Notes under the pieces: model-generated
Seen by the model: only the letters and a program-made list of their open reading frames with translations
Database searches by the model: none
What the model was told of the DNA's origin: nothing
Part shown: one piece after another, positions 15,841-25,238 of the stretch
Layout of the letters: every line of letters begins with the position of its first letter
How positions within the stretch are numbered: position 1 is the stretch's first letter
Translations under genes and position numbers: made by a program
NCBI GenBank assembly: GCA_039184335.1
Contig: JBCDBD010000022.1
Span: forward strand, 1 to 58,784
DNA: 58,784 bases
Direction of reading: 5' to 3'
From: JBCDBD01 sp039184335
Lineage (GTDB): Bacteria > Bacteroidota > Bacteroidia > Flavobacteriales > Flavobacteriaceae

Positions 15841-16265
15841 CACTATTTTTTTATTCAAATTGCCACACACAAAAAACCGGGTGGATTATTTCTTTTATTG
15901 TCGTACATTTCTGAGTGCTTTGAATTCTAAGTAGTTGACCCATTTTCTGCTGTAGTTCGTCCCATATTACAAGTGGTTTTAATTCCCCATCTTTATCACT
16001 TCGAAATGATGCCTCCCTTCACACATATGTATGAAAATTGTTCCCCCTGATTAATCTTGGACCATGTGGTATCGCATGGACATTTTTTGGAGATTAGGGG
16101 TTGTGGCACTTAAAACATACTATATATTAAGAGGTACAAGTCAATATAGAGACCGCATGATTGAATTGTGGAGGTTGCCAAGATTCCCAATTGGCAGTGT
16201 TATAGCAATTTTTGATGCATCAATTTGGCAAGAACCCTTTCCAATTTGACCAAACCCAATAAAAA
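15841..16265. other. 425-bp non-coding stretch between IS110 remnant and cyclase-like gene
   Basis: Probably includes the right end of the IS110 element just after 15840. A 61-codon open frame at 16064-16249 has no recognisable features, and no terminal inverted repeat or RNA gene is seen. The AT-rich last 60 bp presumably hold the promoter of the next gene. Confidence 0.4.
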
Positions 16266-17393
16266 ATGGGCAACGAATTATCAGCATTTTCAATTCCCCT
16301 ACAGCTTAGCGGCTTTGTAGAAAATGCAGAAATAACAAAATCGTTTGTCACAGAGAATCACCAAAAGGCAATAGCAGATTATTGCAAAAGAAACCATATT
16401 GCCTTGGCAGTAAGGCAGACGGGGGAACTATCATTACAAAGAATAGAAATGGGAGCCAAGGCCAAGCCCCATACCATTTTGGAAAAATCCATAAAATCGA
16501 GTTCTCTTCGTAAAAAGCACCCTAAAATTTCAGCATACCTAGATGCCGGCAAAAAAAATCCCTCCTTGGCACCCGAAGATTTAACGATAAGGGGGGCACA
16601 TATTGATGAACTAAAAGGCTTTGTTGGCCATTGGTCAAAAGAAGGAGAACTACTTGGGCTAAGGCTTGATGCCAAAGATGTGCTGGGAGTAGTTGACCCG
16701 CTTGGTGAAGGACCTATGGGAGCTTCTGAACTGGAAAAGCTACAAAAATTCATCACAATTGACACAGCAACCCAAGAACCTTACATAAGGTTGGAAGATT
16801 TTGATGCGTTTAAAAAACAAATGGGCAACGAATATGCCCAACAGTTGTATACGGGTGATTATGACCTAAGTGAAATCTATAAACACCATAAGCCCCTAAT
16901 GGAAGGGTCAAGGGAAAAAGCAAGGATTTTGGAGGGAATGAACGAGGCCATTGCCCAAAGGCAAGAAAAGGATCCAAAAAATACAATGCCCATTCGAAGA
17001 GGAGGATTTGGTATTGTAACAAGCCCTAAAAAATTGAAAGGTGGCAGAGGTGTAACCTCCCATTTAACCCATATCAGAGACGGTTCTGAATATGCAATGT
17101 TCCAGCATGGTGACCAAATGGGATACTTGACCAACCAAGTAAACGAATCGATAGCCGACCTTCCAGATGAAGGTGGTGAGATCAAAAAAGCTGATTTGGT
17201 CAGAAGTGTTTCAGAAGAGCCCGACGAACCTTTAGCCTGGTGCGTGAAAGGTCAGTGGTATCTTACCGCCAATAGGCAAGAACATCAAGAATTTAGGGAT
17301 ACCAATAATTTAACAGTAAGCTCTGCATGGAGCCCCAAAACCCCTGAAAGAATAAGGGATAAGAAGAGTAGGGTATTCCAATACAAAACTTGA
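16266..17393 (+). CDS. Edema-factor/ExoY-like nucleotidyl cyclase domain protein (candidate toxin)
   Basis: 375 residues, no signal peptide or membrane segment. The pattern resembles the anthrax-edema-factor / CyaA / ExoY cyclase fold (Anthrax_toxA). An N-terminal 'HQKAIADYCKRNHIALAVRQTG' is followed by Lys67 and Lys74 ('KPHTILEKSIKSSS'), spaced seven apart like the two ATP-binding lysines of CyaA and ExoY. 'TGDYDLSEIY' supplies Asp198 and Asp200, the metal-binding D-x-D. 'AMFQHGDQ' supplies His281 at ExoY-like spacing. The Asn usually six residues after that His is not evident. No secretion partner is adjacent. If real, it would make cAMP or cGMP in a target cell; recognition is by motif reading alone. 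Confidence 0.6.
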   Translation: MGNELSAFSIPLQLSGFVENAEITKSFVTENHQKAIADYCKRNHIALAVRQTGELSLQRIEMGAKAKPHTILEKSIKSSSLRKKHPKISAYLDAGKKNPSLAPEDLTIRGAHIDELKGFVGHWSKEGELLGLRLDAKDVLGVVDPLGEGPMGASELEKLQKFITIDTATQEPYIRLEDFDAFKKQMGNEYAQQLYTGDYDLSEIYKHHKPLMEGSREKARILEGMNEAIAQRQEKDPKNTMPIRRGGFGIVTSPKKLKGGRGVTSHLTHIRDGSEYAMFQHGDQMGYLTNQVNESIADLPDEGGEIKKADLVRSVSEEPDEPLAWCVKGQWYLTANRQEHQEFRDTNNLTVSSAWSPKTPERIRDKKSRVFQYKT

Positions 17394-17533
17394 TACGTTA
17401 TTTACTTGTTAAAGAATGATAAAAGAATGTCTGTGCAACAATGCGATTACTACAACGTATAACAAATAAACGCAACAAGGCTTATCTAAAGGCTCATTTT
17501 ATTCGAATTAATACTAATAGGGGGTCAACATAT

Positions 17534-17908
17534 CTAATGTACACCTACCTTAAAAAAAGCTACCTGATAGAATAGGGGCTTTAACTTACGTTCTTTGGTA
17601 TGAATTACCTCTTCATCAAAATGGTCCAATTTCTCTTGGTAATCATGAAAGACCAATTTTGGATTGTTCCAAAGGCGTCTTATTTCAGTAGTATCTTTCA
17701 CTTAAAGCTTTAAGAAATCAATCAACGGCTCCTAAGCTTCGTTTATATCGTCTTTGACCATGAACATACCTTTCACGTATTTGCATTTAGTGATGAGGTC
17801 ACTTGGTAAATCCTTAAGGGTCTGGGAAATGTTGAACAACTTGGTTTTTTCTTGTTCATTCAACTGCACCCTTGTCATTTCGATAATTTCTTGAATAAGC
17901 TTGTTCAT
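17534..17908 (-). pseudogene. Decayed small hypothetical gene with two in-frame stops
   Basis: From the ATG at 17908 the minus strand reads 'MNKLIQEIIEMTRVQLNEQE...' in one frame for about 125 codons to a TAG at 17534, interrupted by a TAG and a TAA roughly in the middle. Both halves have plausible, charged helical composition, so this was a coding gene. The family is unknown. It follows the HTH gene at 17959-18240 by 50 bp on the same strand, suggesting a former two-gene unit of an integrated element. Confidence 0.6.
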
Positions 17909-17958
17909 TTGGCTTACCTACAGATGAAGCTTTGCTTTGGAATGTTTTTTTGATGGGG

Positions 17959-18240
17959 TCATGTGGGAGGGTTTAACTTCATCAAACATTTATTGATTTC
18001 ATCACGATAGAAATAAACTCTTCCAGCAATACCAAAAGGATTAATTTTACCCTGCTTTGCCCATGTCCAAAGCGTGGATTGGCTAACGGATAGGTATTCG
18101 GCCGTTTCTTTTCTTGTCATTAACCGATTTTCTCCTTTGTCATCATTCATTTGTTCGTCAGCCAAACCTTCATGCATCCCATCAGCTACCATTTTCTCCA
18201 AATCTCCTTTCGTGAGGTCAACTAATCGTATTTCATCCAT
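17959..18240 (-). CDS. Excisionase/AlpA-like helix-turn-helix protein
   Basis: 93 residues from the ATG at 18240 ('MDEIRLVDLTK'); the open frame extends 22 codons further upstream but that part looks non-native. The C-terminal half is a MerR-type DNA-binding fold of the HTH_17 class: 'MTRKETAEYLSVSQSTLWTWAKQGKI' then 'GRVYFYRDEINKCL'. Such proteins serve as excisionases or regulators of integrative elements. It is the last gene before tRNA-Asn and precedes a pseudogene, consistent with a decayed element edge. Confidence 0.75.
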   Translation of the reverse strand: MDEIRLVDLTKGDLEKMVADGMHEGLADEQMNDDKGENRLMTRKETAEYLSVSQSTLWTWAKQGKINPFGIAGRVYFYRDEINKCLMKLNPPT

Positions 18241-18460
18241 TGGAATTTCATTTTGCCCAAAACTATTTGGATGTGTTGAAATAAATATTTCAACAAAAAA
18301 AGGCATGCCTTAAGTGAGCATACCTTTTGGTGTTCAAATGTTGGAAAGCAGCAACTACTAAAAATAGTTTTTAGATTAAATACGAATGATAAAATCGCAT
18401 CTTAATTCAAGATCACTTTTTAATTTTCGGGATAAAATATGGTATAAAAAAAGTCTGGAA

Positions 18461-18497
18461 AAAGAAAAAGTCCAATAGATTCAATACCTACTGGACT
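18461..18497 (-). terminator. Rho-independent terminator of tRNA-Asn
   Basis: On the minus strand, 7 bp after the tRNA 3' end, AGTCCAgTAG and CTAtTGGACT form a 10-bp stem with one mismatch, followed directly by TTTTTCTTTTT. Stem plus T run on the tRNA strand makes this a clear terminator. Confidence 0.75.
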
Positions 18498-18504
18498 CTA
18501 TTTG

Positions 18505-18578
18505 CTCCCCCTCTTGGGCTCGAACCAAGGACCCTCTGATTAACAGTCAGATGCTCTAACCAACTGAGCTAAGGAGGA
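18505..18578 (-). tRNA. tRNA-Asn (anticodon GTT)
   Basis: 74 nt. The acceptor strands TCCTCCT and AGGGGGA pair, the D-arm is AGCTCAGTTGGTTAGAGC, and the anticodon arm TCTGA-CTGTTAA-TCAGA gives anticodon GTT. The T-arm contains GGTTCGAGCC. CCA is not encoded. It lies at the edge of the accessory region and could be an integration target, but no duplicated 3' fragment was found in the window. Confidence 0.96.
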
Positions 18579-18647
18579 ATAATTCGTTTAAAACGGGTGC
18601 AAATATAGCGGTTTCTTTAAAAGACCGCAACAAAAAAAGCACCATTT

Positions 18648-20003
18648 TTATTTTGAAATAGCTTTGTAAATGTCATTGCCATTGGCGAAAAGCAATAAGG
18701 CAATCAACAAAAAGAAACCGACCATTTGGGCATATTCCAAAAACTTATCGCTAGGTTTTTTTCCTGACACCATCTCGTAGAGCAAGAACATCACATGACC
18801 CCCGTCCAAAGCAGGAATGGGCAAGATGTTCATAAAGGCCAAAATAATCGAAATCAAGGCAGTGGTCGACCAAAAGGCGGCCCAATCCCATGTATCGGGA
18901 AACATACTGCCAATTGCAGCGAACCCTCCTACCCCTTTATAGGCACCGGTCTGCGGATTGAATATCTTTTTCAACTGTTTCACATAGCTCGATAAGATTT
19001 CCACACCTTTGTTGATGCCGGCAGGGATAGATTGCATAAAAGTGTAATCTTTCGTTTCTACGCTTAAAATACCCCTAGATTGCAGACTTTCTATTTTCGG
19101 ATAGATGGGAATCACACCTATCGTTGCCGTATCACTGATCGTTACCGGAATGTTCAACCGCTCTCCATTTTTACGTATTACCCCCAATTCGATATCTTGG
19201 CCCCTATATTTTTGCAAAGTGGGTTTGGCCTCATCAAAATAAACGATGGCATCATCACCGATTTTCACAATTTCATCTTCCTTTTCAAGACCGGCATCCT
19301 TATTGACAGATTCTTCTGAGACCTCTCCTATGAGAAACGGAATGCGATAATTGAGAAAGCGAACTTTGTCTTCATCTTCCAAAAGTGTTGCAATGAAATC
19401 GACGGGAATGTCTTTTTCCATGATTTGGCCATCACGTTCCAAGGTTATCCTATCCCCATTGATCAATTCAATAAACGCACTGTTGAATGTTCTTAACTTC
19501 TTTCCGTCCACGGCGATTATTTTATCGCCTGTCTGAATACCTGCCTTACGGCCAATATTTTCTTCCATGACCCAAACCCCATCTTTCAAGCTGTCCATGG
19601 GAATATACTGCTCGCCATATGAGTAAGCCATGCCAATATAGATGATGACCGCTAGAATAAAATTGACGGTCACCCCCCCCAGCATAATGATCAGTCGTTG
19701 CCAAGTGGGCTTGCTCCGAAACTCCCAGGGCTGCGGATCGTCCTGCATTTGCTCCGTATCCATACTCTCATCGATCATTCCAGAAATTTTCACATACCCC
19801 CCAAGTGGCAGCCAACCGATACCGTAGACCGTCTCTCCTATTTTCTTTTTGAAGAGTGCAAATTTTACATCAAAAAACAAGAAGAACTTTTCCACCCTTG
19901 TCTTAAAAATCTTTGCAGGTATAAAGTGGCCAAGTTCATGTAGGATGATCAGCAGCGATAAGCTAAGAAAGAACTGAATGACTTTTACAAATATGGGGCT
20001 CAT
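18648..20003 (-). CDS. rseP: RIP site-2 metalloprotease RseP
   Basis: 451 residues from the ATG at 20003 ('MSPIFVKVIQFF'), preferred over an ATG 24 codons upstream because family members begin with this first membrane helix. The zinc-protease motif HELGH (His22, Glu23, His26) lies in helix 1. PDZ domains occupy roughly 125-300 ('IGRKAGIQTGDKIIAVDGKK', 'EESVNKDAGLEKEDEIVKIG'). The second metal/active motif 'NILPIPALDGGH' is near residue 380, with a C-terminal helix. It cleaves membrane anti-sigma factors and signal peptides in the inner membrane. Confidence 0.95.
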   Translation of the reverse strand: MSPIFVKVIQFFLSLSLLIILHELGHFIPAKIFKTRVEKFFLFFDVKFALFKKKIGETVYGIGWLPLGGYVKISGMIDESMDTEQMQDDPQPWEFRSKPTWQRLIIMLGGVTVNFILAVIIYIGMAYSYGEQYIPMDSLKDGVWVMEENIGRKAGIQTGDKIIAVDGKKLRTFNSAFIELINGDRITLERDGQIMEKDIPVDFIATLLEDEDKVRFLNYRIPFLIGEVSEESVNKDAGLEKEDEIVKIGDDAIVYFDEAKPTLQKYRGQDIELGVIRKNGERLNIPVTISDTATIGVIPIYPKIESLQSRGILSVETKDYTFMQSIPAGINKGVEILSSYVKQLKKIFNPQTGAYKGVGGFAAIGSMFPDTWDWAAFWSTTALISIILAFMNILPIPALDGGHVMFLLYEMVSGKKPSDKFLEYAQMVGFFLLIALLLFANGNDIYKAISK

Positions 20004-20159
20004 TACAATATCGATAACTTGAAACGCACAAAAGTAAACTTTTGAAGGGGGATACAAAAACTGGCCTTGCCCCATAGTTATTTTTTTAAGAAAGTTTTAG
20101 GAGGAAAAAACAATTGCCCATGGAGTTATCTTGATTCGCAGAAGTATTTTTGCAAGATC

Positions 20160-20828
20160 ATGCGTTCGTTTTTCAGCAAATACAAATTTTTCGCCAGTGT
20201 GCTTTTTTTACTGTCCACCATCATCATCTATTTGATGTACGATGCATTATCACCAAAAAAAAGACTACCTATCTTTCAGCCTTCAATGGTAAGCAAAACT
20301 CTTGTAGACAGTTCACTTCATTACAAAAGGAAATACCACACCATCGCCAATTTTGAACTGATCAACCAGAACGGAAAGAAAATCACCCAAAAAACGTATG
20401 AGGACAAAATTTACGTTGCCGACTTTTTCTTTACCACCTGCCCAAGCATCTGTCCTATCATGACCAAAAATATGGCCATCATCCAAAACAACATTCTTGA
20501 AGATGCTGATGTGATGCTCCTCTCACATTCCGTGACGCCACAAATCGATTCTGCGGCACAGCTTAAAAAATATGCGCTTGAAAAAGGGGTCATCGATGCG
20601 AAATGGAACTTGGTCACAGGAGATAAGAAACAAATTTACGAGCTGGCCCGAAAATCATATTTTGCCGTCACCAACGACGGTGATGGTGGTCCTTTCGATA
20701 TGATCCACACCGAAAACTTCATTTTAGTCGATAAAGAGAAACGGATCCGAGGGTTTTATGACGGTACCAAAAAAGAGGAGGTGGAAAAGCTTCTCGACGA
20801 TATACGAATGCTGAAAAGCTCCTATTAA
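20160..20828 (+). CDS. SCO1/SenC-family copper chaperone / thioredoxin-like protein
   Basis: 222 residues from the ATG at 20160; the frame is open for 31 more codons but those look non-coding and run into the rseP promoter. An N-terminal membrane anchor (about 9-27) is followed by a thioredoxin fold. The copper-binding CPSICP motif (Cys94, Cys98) and the distal His183 ('MIHTENFILVD') are all present, as in Sco1 proteins that deliver copper to the CuA site of cytochrome oxidase. Divergent from rseP. Confidence 0.93.
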   Translation: MRSFFSKYKFFASVLFLLSTIIIYLMYDALSPKKRLPIFQPSMVSKTLVDSSLHYKRKYHTIANFELINQNGKKITQKTYEDKIYVADFFFTTCPSICPIMTKNMAIIQNNILEDADVMLLSHSVTPQIDSAAQLKKYALEKGVIDAKWNLVTGDKKQIYELARKSYFAVTNDGDGGPFDMIHTENFILVDKEKRIRGFYDGTKKEEVEKLLDDIRMLKSSY

Positions 20829-21328
20829 AATAAACTCTGAAAGACGAATACCCTTATCCAATGGGTCAATACTGAACCAATGGGCATTTATTACATAACA
20901 AGCCAAGTCTTGCAATCGAATTTATCAAAAATCATACCCAAGAACTATATTGTTAAGGTTACTGAAGCTTTTATTTTTGAGCTACATTCAAGATTTTTCA
21001 GGGTGAATAACGCTTGATCTTAATCCCTTTATCCATTCAAAATTCTGTAATCCCAATTTTTAGAAAAAGCCAGATGAATGCTTCAGATATCTGAGACGTA
21101 TTGGTAGAATTTAGAGTCAGACTTCTTCGAGATCGGTATGTAGGTCTCCAGTATTCTTTAGCTATGCATTACCAAAGCACAACAAACCTACCGTCAGGCG
21201 TAGAACTCCATCCTATTTTACAGAAAGTTAATTTTAACTTGTTGCTAAATAAACAGTGGTGAAAGTTCCCGAAAAGTTAAACCGAAATTGGTATTTTTGC
21301 TATTTAAAACAAATCTAAATAAAAGGCT
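20829..21328. other. 500-bp intergenic region, promoter side of the iron operon
   Basis: No ORF, RNA gene or repeat could be supported over most of this stretch. Just before the imelysin start, 21303-21319 reads TTTAaAACAAATcTAAA, an inverted repeat resembling iron-dependent DtxR/IdeR-type boxes (TTTAG...CTAAA). Given the downstream iron genes it is a reasonable operator candidate, but only from the motif. Confidence 0.35.
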
Positions 21329-22528
21329 GTGGGAAATTGTCGCACTTTCGCATTACTGGTATTTTCAATCGCAATAGTACATTCTTGCTCTGAAAAGGGT
21401 ATTACGGAAGAGGATGTCGTATCAAATTATGCAGAAATTGTAGCAAAGTCCTATAAGGATAGTTACCAAGAAGCACTGAAAATGCAAACATCCATCAATG
21501 CTTTTTTAGAAAACCCTACCGAGAAAGGTTTGACAGCAGCCAAAATAGCCTGGCTACAGGCTCGGGAACCCTACGGGCAAACAGAGGTCTTTCGTGAGAC
21601 CAACAGTCCTGTGGATGTAGAAAAAAGTGAAACCGCCCCTTGGGGAATCGCGAATGAGGCTCAGATGAACGCCTGGCCCATAGACGAAAGCTATATCGAC
21701 TACGCTGCCGAAGGTACCGAAAGCCATGCCGGCTACTATACTAGTATTATTGCAGATACATCGGTTGTCATCACCACGGCTTTACTACGGAATCTCAATG
21801 AAAAAGATACCGATAAGTCTATAAGTACAGGATGGCATGCCATAGAATTTTTGCTTTGGGGCCAAGACCTTACCCTTCCAGAAGAAAACAAGCCAGGTAT
21901 GCGTACCTACACCGATTACACTTCAGCACCTGAAGCAGAACGCCGGGGTCAATATCTCAGGGTAGCCACTGACCTGCTGTTAGCAGACCTTAAGAAATTA
22001 GCAGATACCTGGGGCGAAGGAGGCACCTACCGTACGATTTTTGAAAGTCTTGAAACGAACCAGGCCCTCTCCCAATTGGTACATGGCGCCTTTTTTATGG
22101 CAGGGGATGAGTTGAGTTCAGAACGCATGATTGCTCCGGTAGACTCTACCGATGGTATAGATGGGTCGGGTCAGGAGGATGAGCATTCCTGCTTTGCAGA
22201 TAATACCCATCGGGATATCTATGCGAACATGCTGGGTATCAACAATGTGCTTTTTGGCACGTACGATACCATCACAGGGCCTTCATTCTATGACCTCATT
22301 AAACAAACGGATGCCGAACAAGCAGCAAAATTAAAGGTCGCTGCCGATGAAGCCATGGCACGTGTACAAGCAATCGCCGACCATTCAAACCCCTTTGATT
22401 ACTTGATTACCCAAGAATCTTCATCAGATACCGAATTCGGACCCGTAATGCAAGCTGTAGTAGCCCTGCAAGAGCTGGGTGACCAAATCAGCGTTTCAGG
22501 AAATACCATTGGAATTAGCCTTAGGTAA
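21329..22528 (+). CDS. Imelysin-family (peptidase M75) lipoprotein, IrpA-like
   Basis: 399 residues from a GTG start with an AAAAGG box 3 bp upstream. A signal peptide ends at Cys20 ('IVHSCSEK', lipobox-like). The imelysin GxHxxE motif is exact: Gly168, His170, Glu173 in 'TGWHAIEFLLWGQD'. The helical bundle continues with 'LVHGAFFMAGDELSSERM'. Imelysins are iron-regulated periplasmic or surface proteins of iron acquisition, not proven peptidases. First gene of an operon with a di-haem oxidoreductase, a second imelysin and a ferric ABC transporter. Confidence 0.92.
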   Translation: MGNCRTFALLVFSIAIVHSCSEKGITEEDVVSNYAEIVAKSYKDSYQEALKMQTSINAFLENPTEKGLTAAKIAWLQAREPYGQTEVFRETNSPVDVEKSETAPWGIANEAQMNAWPIDESYIDYAAEGTESHAGYYTSIIADTSVVITTALLRNLNEKDTDKSISTGWHAIEFLLWGQDLTLPEENKPGMRTYTDYTSAPEAERRGQYLRVATDLLLADLKKLADTWGEGGTYRTIFESLETNQALSQLVHGAFFMAGDELSSERMIAPVDSTDGIDGSGQEDEHSCFADNTHRDIYANMLGINNVLFGTYDTITGPSFYDLIKQTDAEQAAKLKVAADEAMARVQAIADHSNPFDYLITQESSSDTEFGPVMQAVVALQELGDQISVSGNTIGISLR

Positions 22529-22630
22529 CCTGTTCTTGTCGGAGCTCCTAAAAATCGATATTTTTGTATTTGGAGTGACCGCCCAGATCCCGATGACTGT
22601 TCATTGGGATTTGTAGGTTAAAACGATGCT

Positions 22631-24022
22631 ATGAAAAAGCTCCCACCATATATGTTTCTTTTGGTATTCCTCATTTTTGGTTGCAAATCCGAAAAAGAGC
22701 TGTATTTAGCTGTTTATGAGGAAGGTGAAGAACTACTGGCGGGTAATCTTGGAACCAACTCAAGAACCTCCAATGCCTTTGGTTTTGAAATTCCGGGATT
22801 AAGCTTTCTACAACAGTCAAAATTTGCTTTGGGTAATTCCCTATTCAACCAATCATGGGTATCTTCACCAGCATCAACTACAGCCCGTGATGGCCTTGGC
22901 CCGACCTTCAACGCCCGTGCCTGCGCAGCATGCCACTTTAAGGATGGCCGCGGGAAGCCCCTGCTTATTGACGAAAATACCACCGGCTTCTTGATGCGGT
23001 TAAGCCAAGAAGGTACCGACGCATACGGAGGCCCATTAGGTTTGCCAAATTACGGGGCCCAACTACAGGACCGCAGCAACCGTAGCATTCCCTTTGAGGC
23101 CAAAATAGCGATAACCTACGATACGATACACAGCACCTATGCCGACGGAAAACCCTACATGCTTTTCAAACCCATTTACAGTTTTGAGAAGGAAAATTTT
23201 GGACAAATTGGTGACGTACTGACCTCACCTCGTGTAGCACAGCAGACCATTGGCATGGGACTCATCAGCGCATTGCCCGATAGCGAAATCTTGAAGTATG
23301 CCGATGAATTTGACGCAGATGGTGATGGTATTTCAGGACGGCCCAATTATGTTTGGAACTACGATACCAACGAAAAGGATTTGGGGAAATATGGGTGGAA
23401 AGCCAATGCGCCTACACTAAAAACGCAAATTGCAAGTGCCTTTCATGGCGACATGGGATTGACCAATCCCGTTTTTCCAGAAGAAGATTGCCCAGCCCCA
23501 CAGATAGATTGTAACCAAGCACCCAATGGTGGAGAACCAGAAGTTACCGAAAAACAGCTGGAACGGGTATTGTTCTATCAAGCTTCCCTATCGGTACCCA
23601 ATAGAAGAAATGCAAAAGATAAAAATGTACTCCAAGGAAAAGCACTGTTCACCCAACTAAATTGTGTGGGATGCCATGCCATAGACCAGGTAACTGGCAG
23701 CTTTCCAACAAATCCGTTGTTAGAGGGGGTAAAGATCAAACCCTATGCTGACTTTCTACTTCATGATATGGGGGAGGCCCTGGCAGACAACCGCCCAGAT
23801 TATGAAGCCAACGGACGGGAATGGCGTACACAGCCTCTTTGGGGAATCGGTCTTATTTCAACAGTGAACAAGCACACCTATTTTTTACATGACGGTCGTG
23901 CACGCAATATTGAAGAAGCCATTCTCTGGCATGGCGGGGAAGCTGAACAAAGTAAGGACCGATTCAAAAAATTATCAGAAAATCAACGAAAACAACTGCT
24001 GGCATTTATCAATTCGCTTTAA
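22631..24022 (+). CDS. Di-haem oxidoreductase (DUF1111/DHOR) lipoprotein
   Basis: 463 residues with lipobox 'LIFGC' (Cys18). Two c-type haem sites are present: C98-A-A-C-H102 followed by 'FKDGRGKP', and C345-V-G-C-H349. Distal features 'FLHDGRARNIEEAILWHGGE' are the standard C-terminal DHOR signature (MauG/cytochrome-c-peroxidase relatives). These proteins travel with imelysins in iron-uptake operons and may oxidise Fe(II) or the substrate outside the inner membrane; that role is inferred. It starts about 100 bp after the imelysin and is followed 9 bp later by the second imelysin. Confidence 0.93.
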   Translation: MKKLPPYMFLLVFLIFGCKSEKELYLAVYEEGEELLAGNLGTNSRTSNAFGFEIPGLSFLQQSKFALGNSLFNQSWVSSPASTTARDGLGPTFNARACAACHFKDGRGKPLLIDENTTGFLMRLSQEGTDAYGGPLGLPNYGAQLQDRSNRSIPFEAKIAITYDTIHSTYADGKPYMLFKPIYSFEKENFGQIGDVLTSPRVAQQTIGMGLISALPDSEILKYADEFDADGDGISGRPNYVWNYDTNEKDLGKYGWKANAPTLKTQIASAFHGDMGLTNPVFPEEDCPAPQIDCNQAPNGGEPEVTEKQLERVLFYQASLSVPNRRNAKDKNVLQGKALFTQLNCVGCHAIDQVTGSFPTNPLLEGVKIKPYADFLLHDMGEALADNRPDYEANGREWRTQPLWGIGLISTVNKHTYFLHDGRARNIEEAILWHGGEAEQSKDRFKKLSENQRKQLLAFINSL

Positions 24023-24031
24023 CTTTATACC

Positions 24032-25105
24032 ATGGTGAAAATTCGAATAGTGGGTGCCCTTCTCTTTTTGATCTCAACAAGTGGTTGCGACGAAAAATCA
24101 AGGAAAGAACCTTTTGATGTCAACCTTTTTTTACAGGAAATTACCCTAAAAGTCATCCTTCCTACTCTTGATGAATTTAAAAAAGAGACCGAATTACTTT
24201 CCAAAGAGGCAAAGGCTTACACAAGTTCCGGGAGTTTATTGCAATTGAAGGCCGTGAGGGCACAATGGGTTAAAACGGCCCATGTGTATGAACGCACGTA
24301 CAACTTCTACTTCGGACCGGCAAAATCAAGATTTTTACACCGTGCTATTTACAATTGGCCAACCGTTCCAAAAACTATCGAGAACATGCTGTCTTCTAAA
24401 GCAATCAATGAAGAAACGATGACCAAGGCAAGTCCACAAATAAAAGGACTGGCTGCTTTGGAATACCTGCTTTTTAAGGAAGATCTGGATGTGGTCCATA
24501 GCGAAATGACCGAACATGAACCGCGTAGGGCTTATCTATTGCATTGCACCAAATTCTTGGAAACCCAAGCCAAAAGACTTGTCCGCATTTGGAATCCTGA
24601 AGGAGAAAATTATGCGGAGACATTCGTTACAAGTAGGGCAACAGGAATCAACGACCCGTTCAACCTCTTATTTAACGGACTATACAATGCTGCGAATACG
24701 TCAAAGGTGACAAAGATTGGAAAACCAGGAGGCTTTGAAAAATCACCACGCACCAACCCGCATAAAGTACAAGCGCCCTACAGTAATGAATCATTGTCTT
24801 TGACCTTAGCTTCGCTAGATGTTATTGATGAGGTGTTCTTTGGTAATGGCCATCCCAATATTTCACAATACATTACATCTTTGGCTGAAGATGAACTTAT
24901 CAACGAACGCATTAAAAAAGCCGTAAAGGAAATCAAGGAAGCCATCGCAGCGATTCCAGTGCCTCTCGAAGAAGCAGTGGAAACCCATCCAGCAGCTGTG
25001 GAGAACCTACATGTAAAACTTACTGCCCTCAATATTTGGATGGGTGTCGATGCGCGCAGTATCTTATCCGTAATACTAACTTCAACCGATAATGATGGAG
25101 ATTAA
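24032..25105 (+). CDS. Second imelysin-family lipoprotein, degenerate motif
   Basis: 357 residues. Lipobox 'STSGC' (Cys19). The bundle pattern is that of imelysins ('LKAVRAQWVKTAHVYERTYN', 'RAYLLHCTKFLETQAKRLVR'), but the GxHxxE motif is replaced by 'GLAALEYLLFKED': Gly and Glu are kept and the His is Ala. This is typical of the second imelysin in such operons and suggests binding without the His-dependent metal site. Nine bases separate it from the di-haem oxidoreductase gene. Confidence 0.88.
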   Translation: MVKIRIVGALLFLISTSGCDEKSRKEPFDVNLFLQEITLKVILPTLDEFKKETELLSKEAKAYTSSGSLLQLKAVRAQWVKTAHVYERTYNFYFGPAKSRFLHRAIYNWPTVPKTIENMLSSKAINEETMTKASPQIKGLAALEYLLFKEDLDVVHSEMTEHEPRRAYLLHCTKFLETQAKRLVRIWNPEGENYAETFVTSRATGINDPFNLLFNGLYNAANTSKVTKIGKPGGFEKSPRTNPHKVQAPYSNESLSLTLASLDVIDEVFFGNGHPNISQYITSLAEDELINERIKKAVKEIKEAIAAIPVPLEEAVETHPAAVENLHVKLTALNIWMGVDARSILSVILTSTDNDGD

Positions 25106-25238
25106 ACTCACAAACCCTTTGACCAATTGTTCTGAAAAGTATATGAATGCTATCACCGTGATGGCTTTACTGTTTTTTGGTTTGATTTTTGCCAAATAAC
25201 CTCCTGCCTATAAAGTTGCAATAAATTTATTTAAACTA

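Noticed and set aside
15436..15914. Two long overlapping open frames (147 and 144 codons) on both strands of the IS110 remnant
   Set aside because: Their composition is that of shifted frames over the GC-rich transposase; the transposase motifs read in a different frame.
16064..16249. 61-codon open frame before the cyclase-like gene
   Set aside because: No ribosome-binding signal, no domain pattern and no conservation cue; treated as non-coding.
18505..18578. Direct-repeat att site from the tRNA-Asn 3' end
   Set aside because: I looked for a second copy of the TTCGAGCC/GGGGGAG segment within the island and found none.
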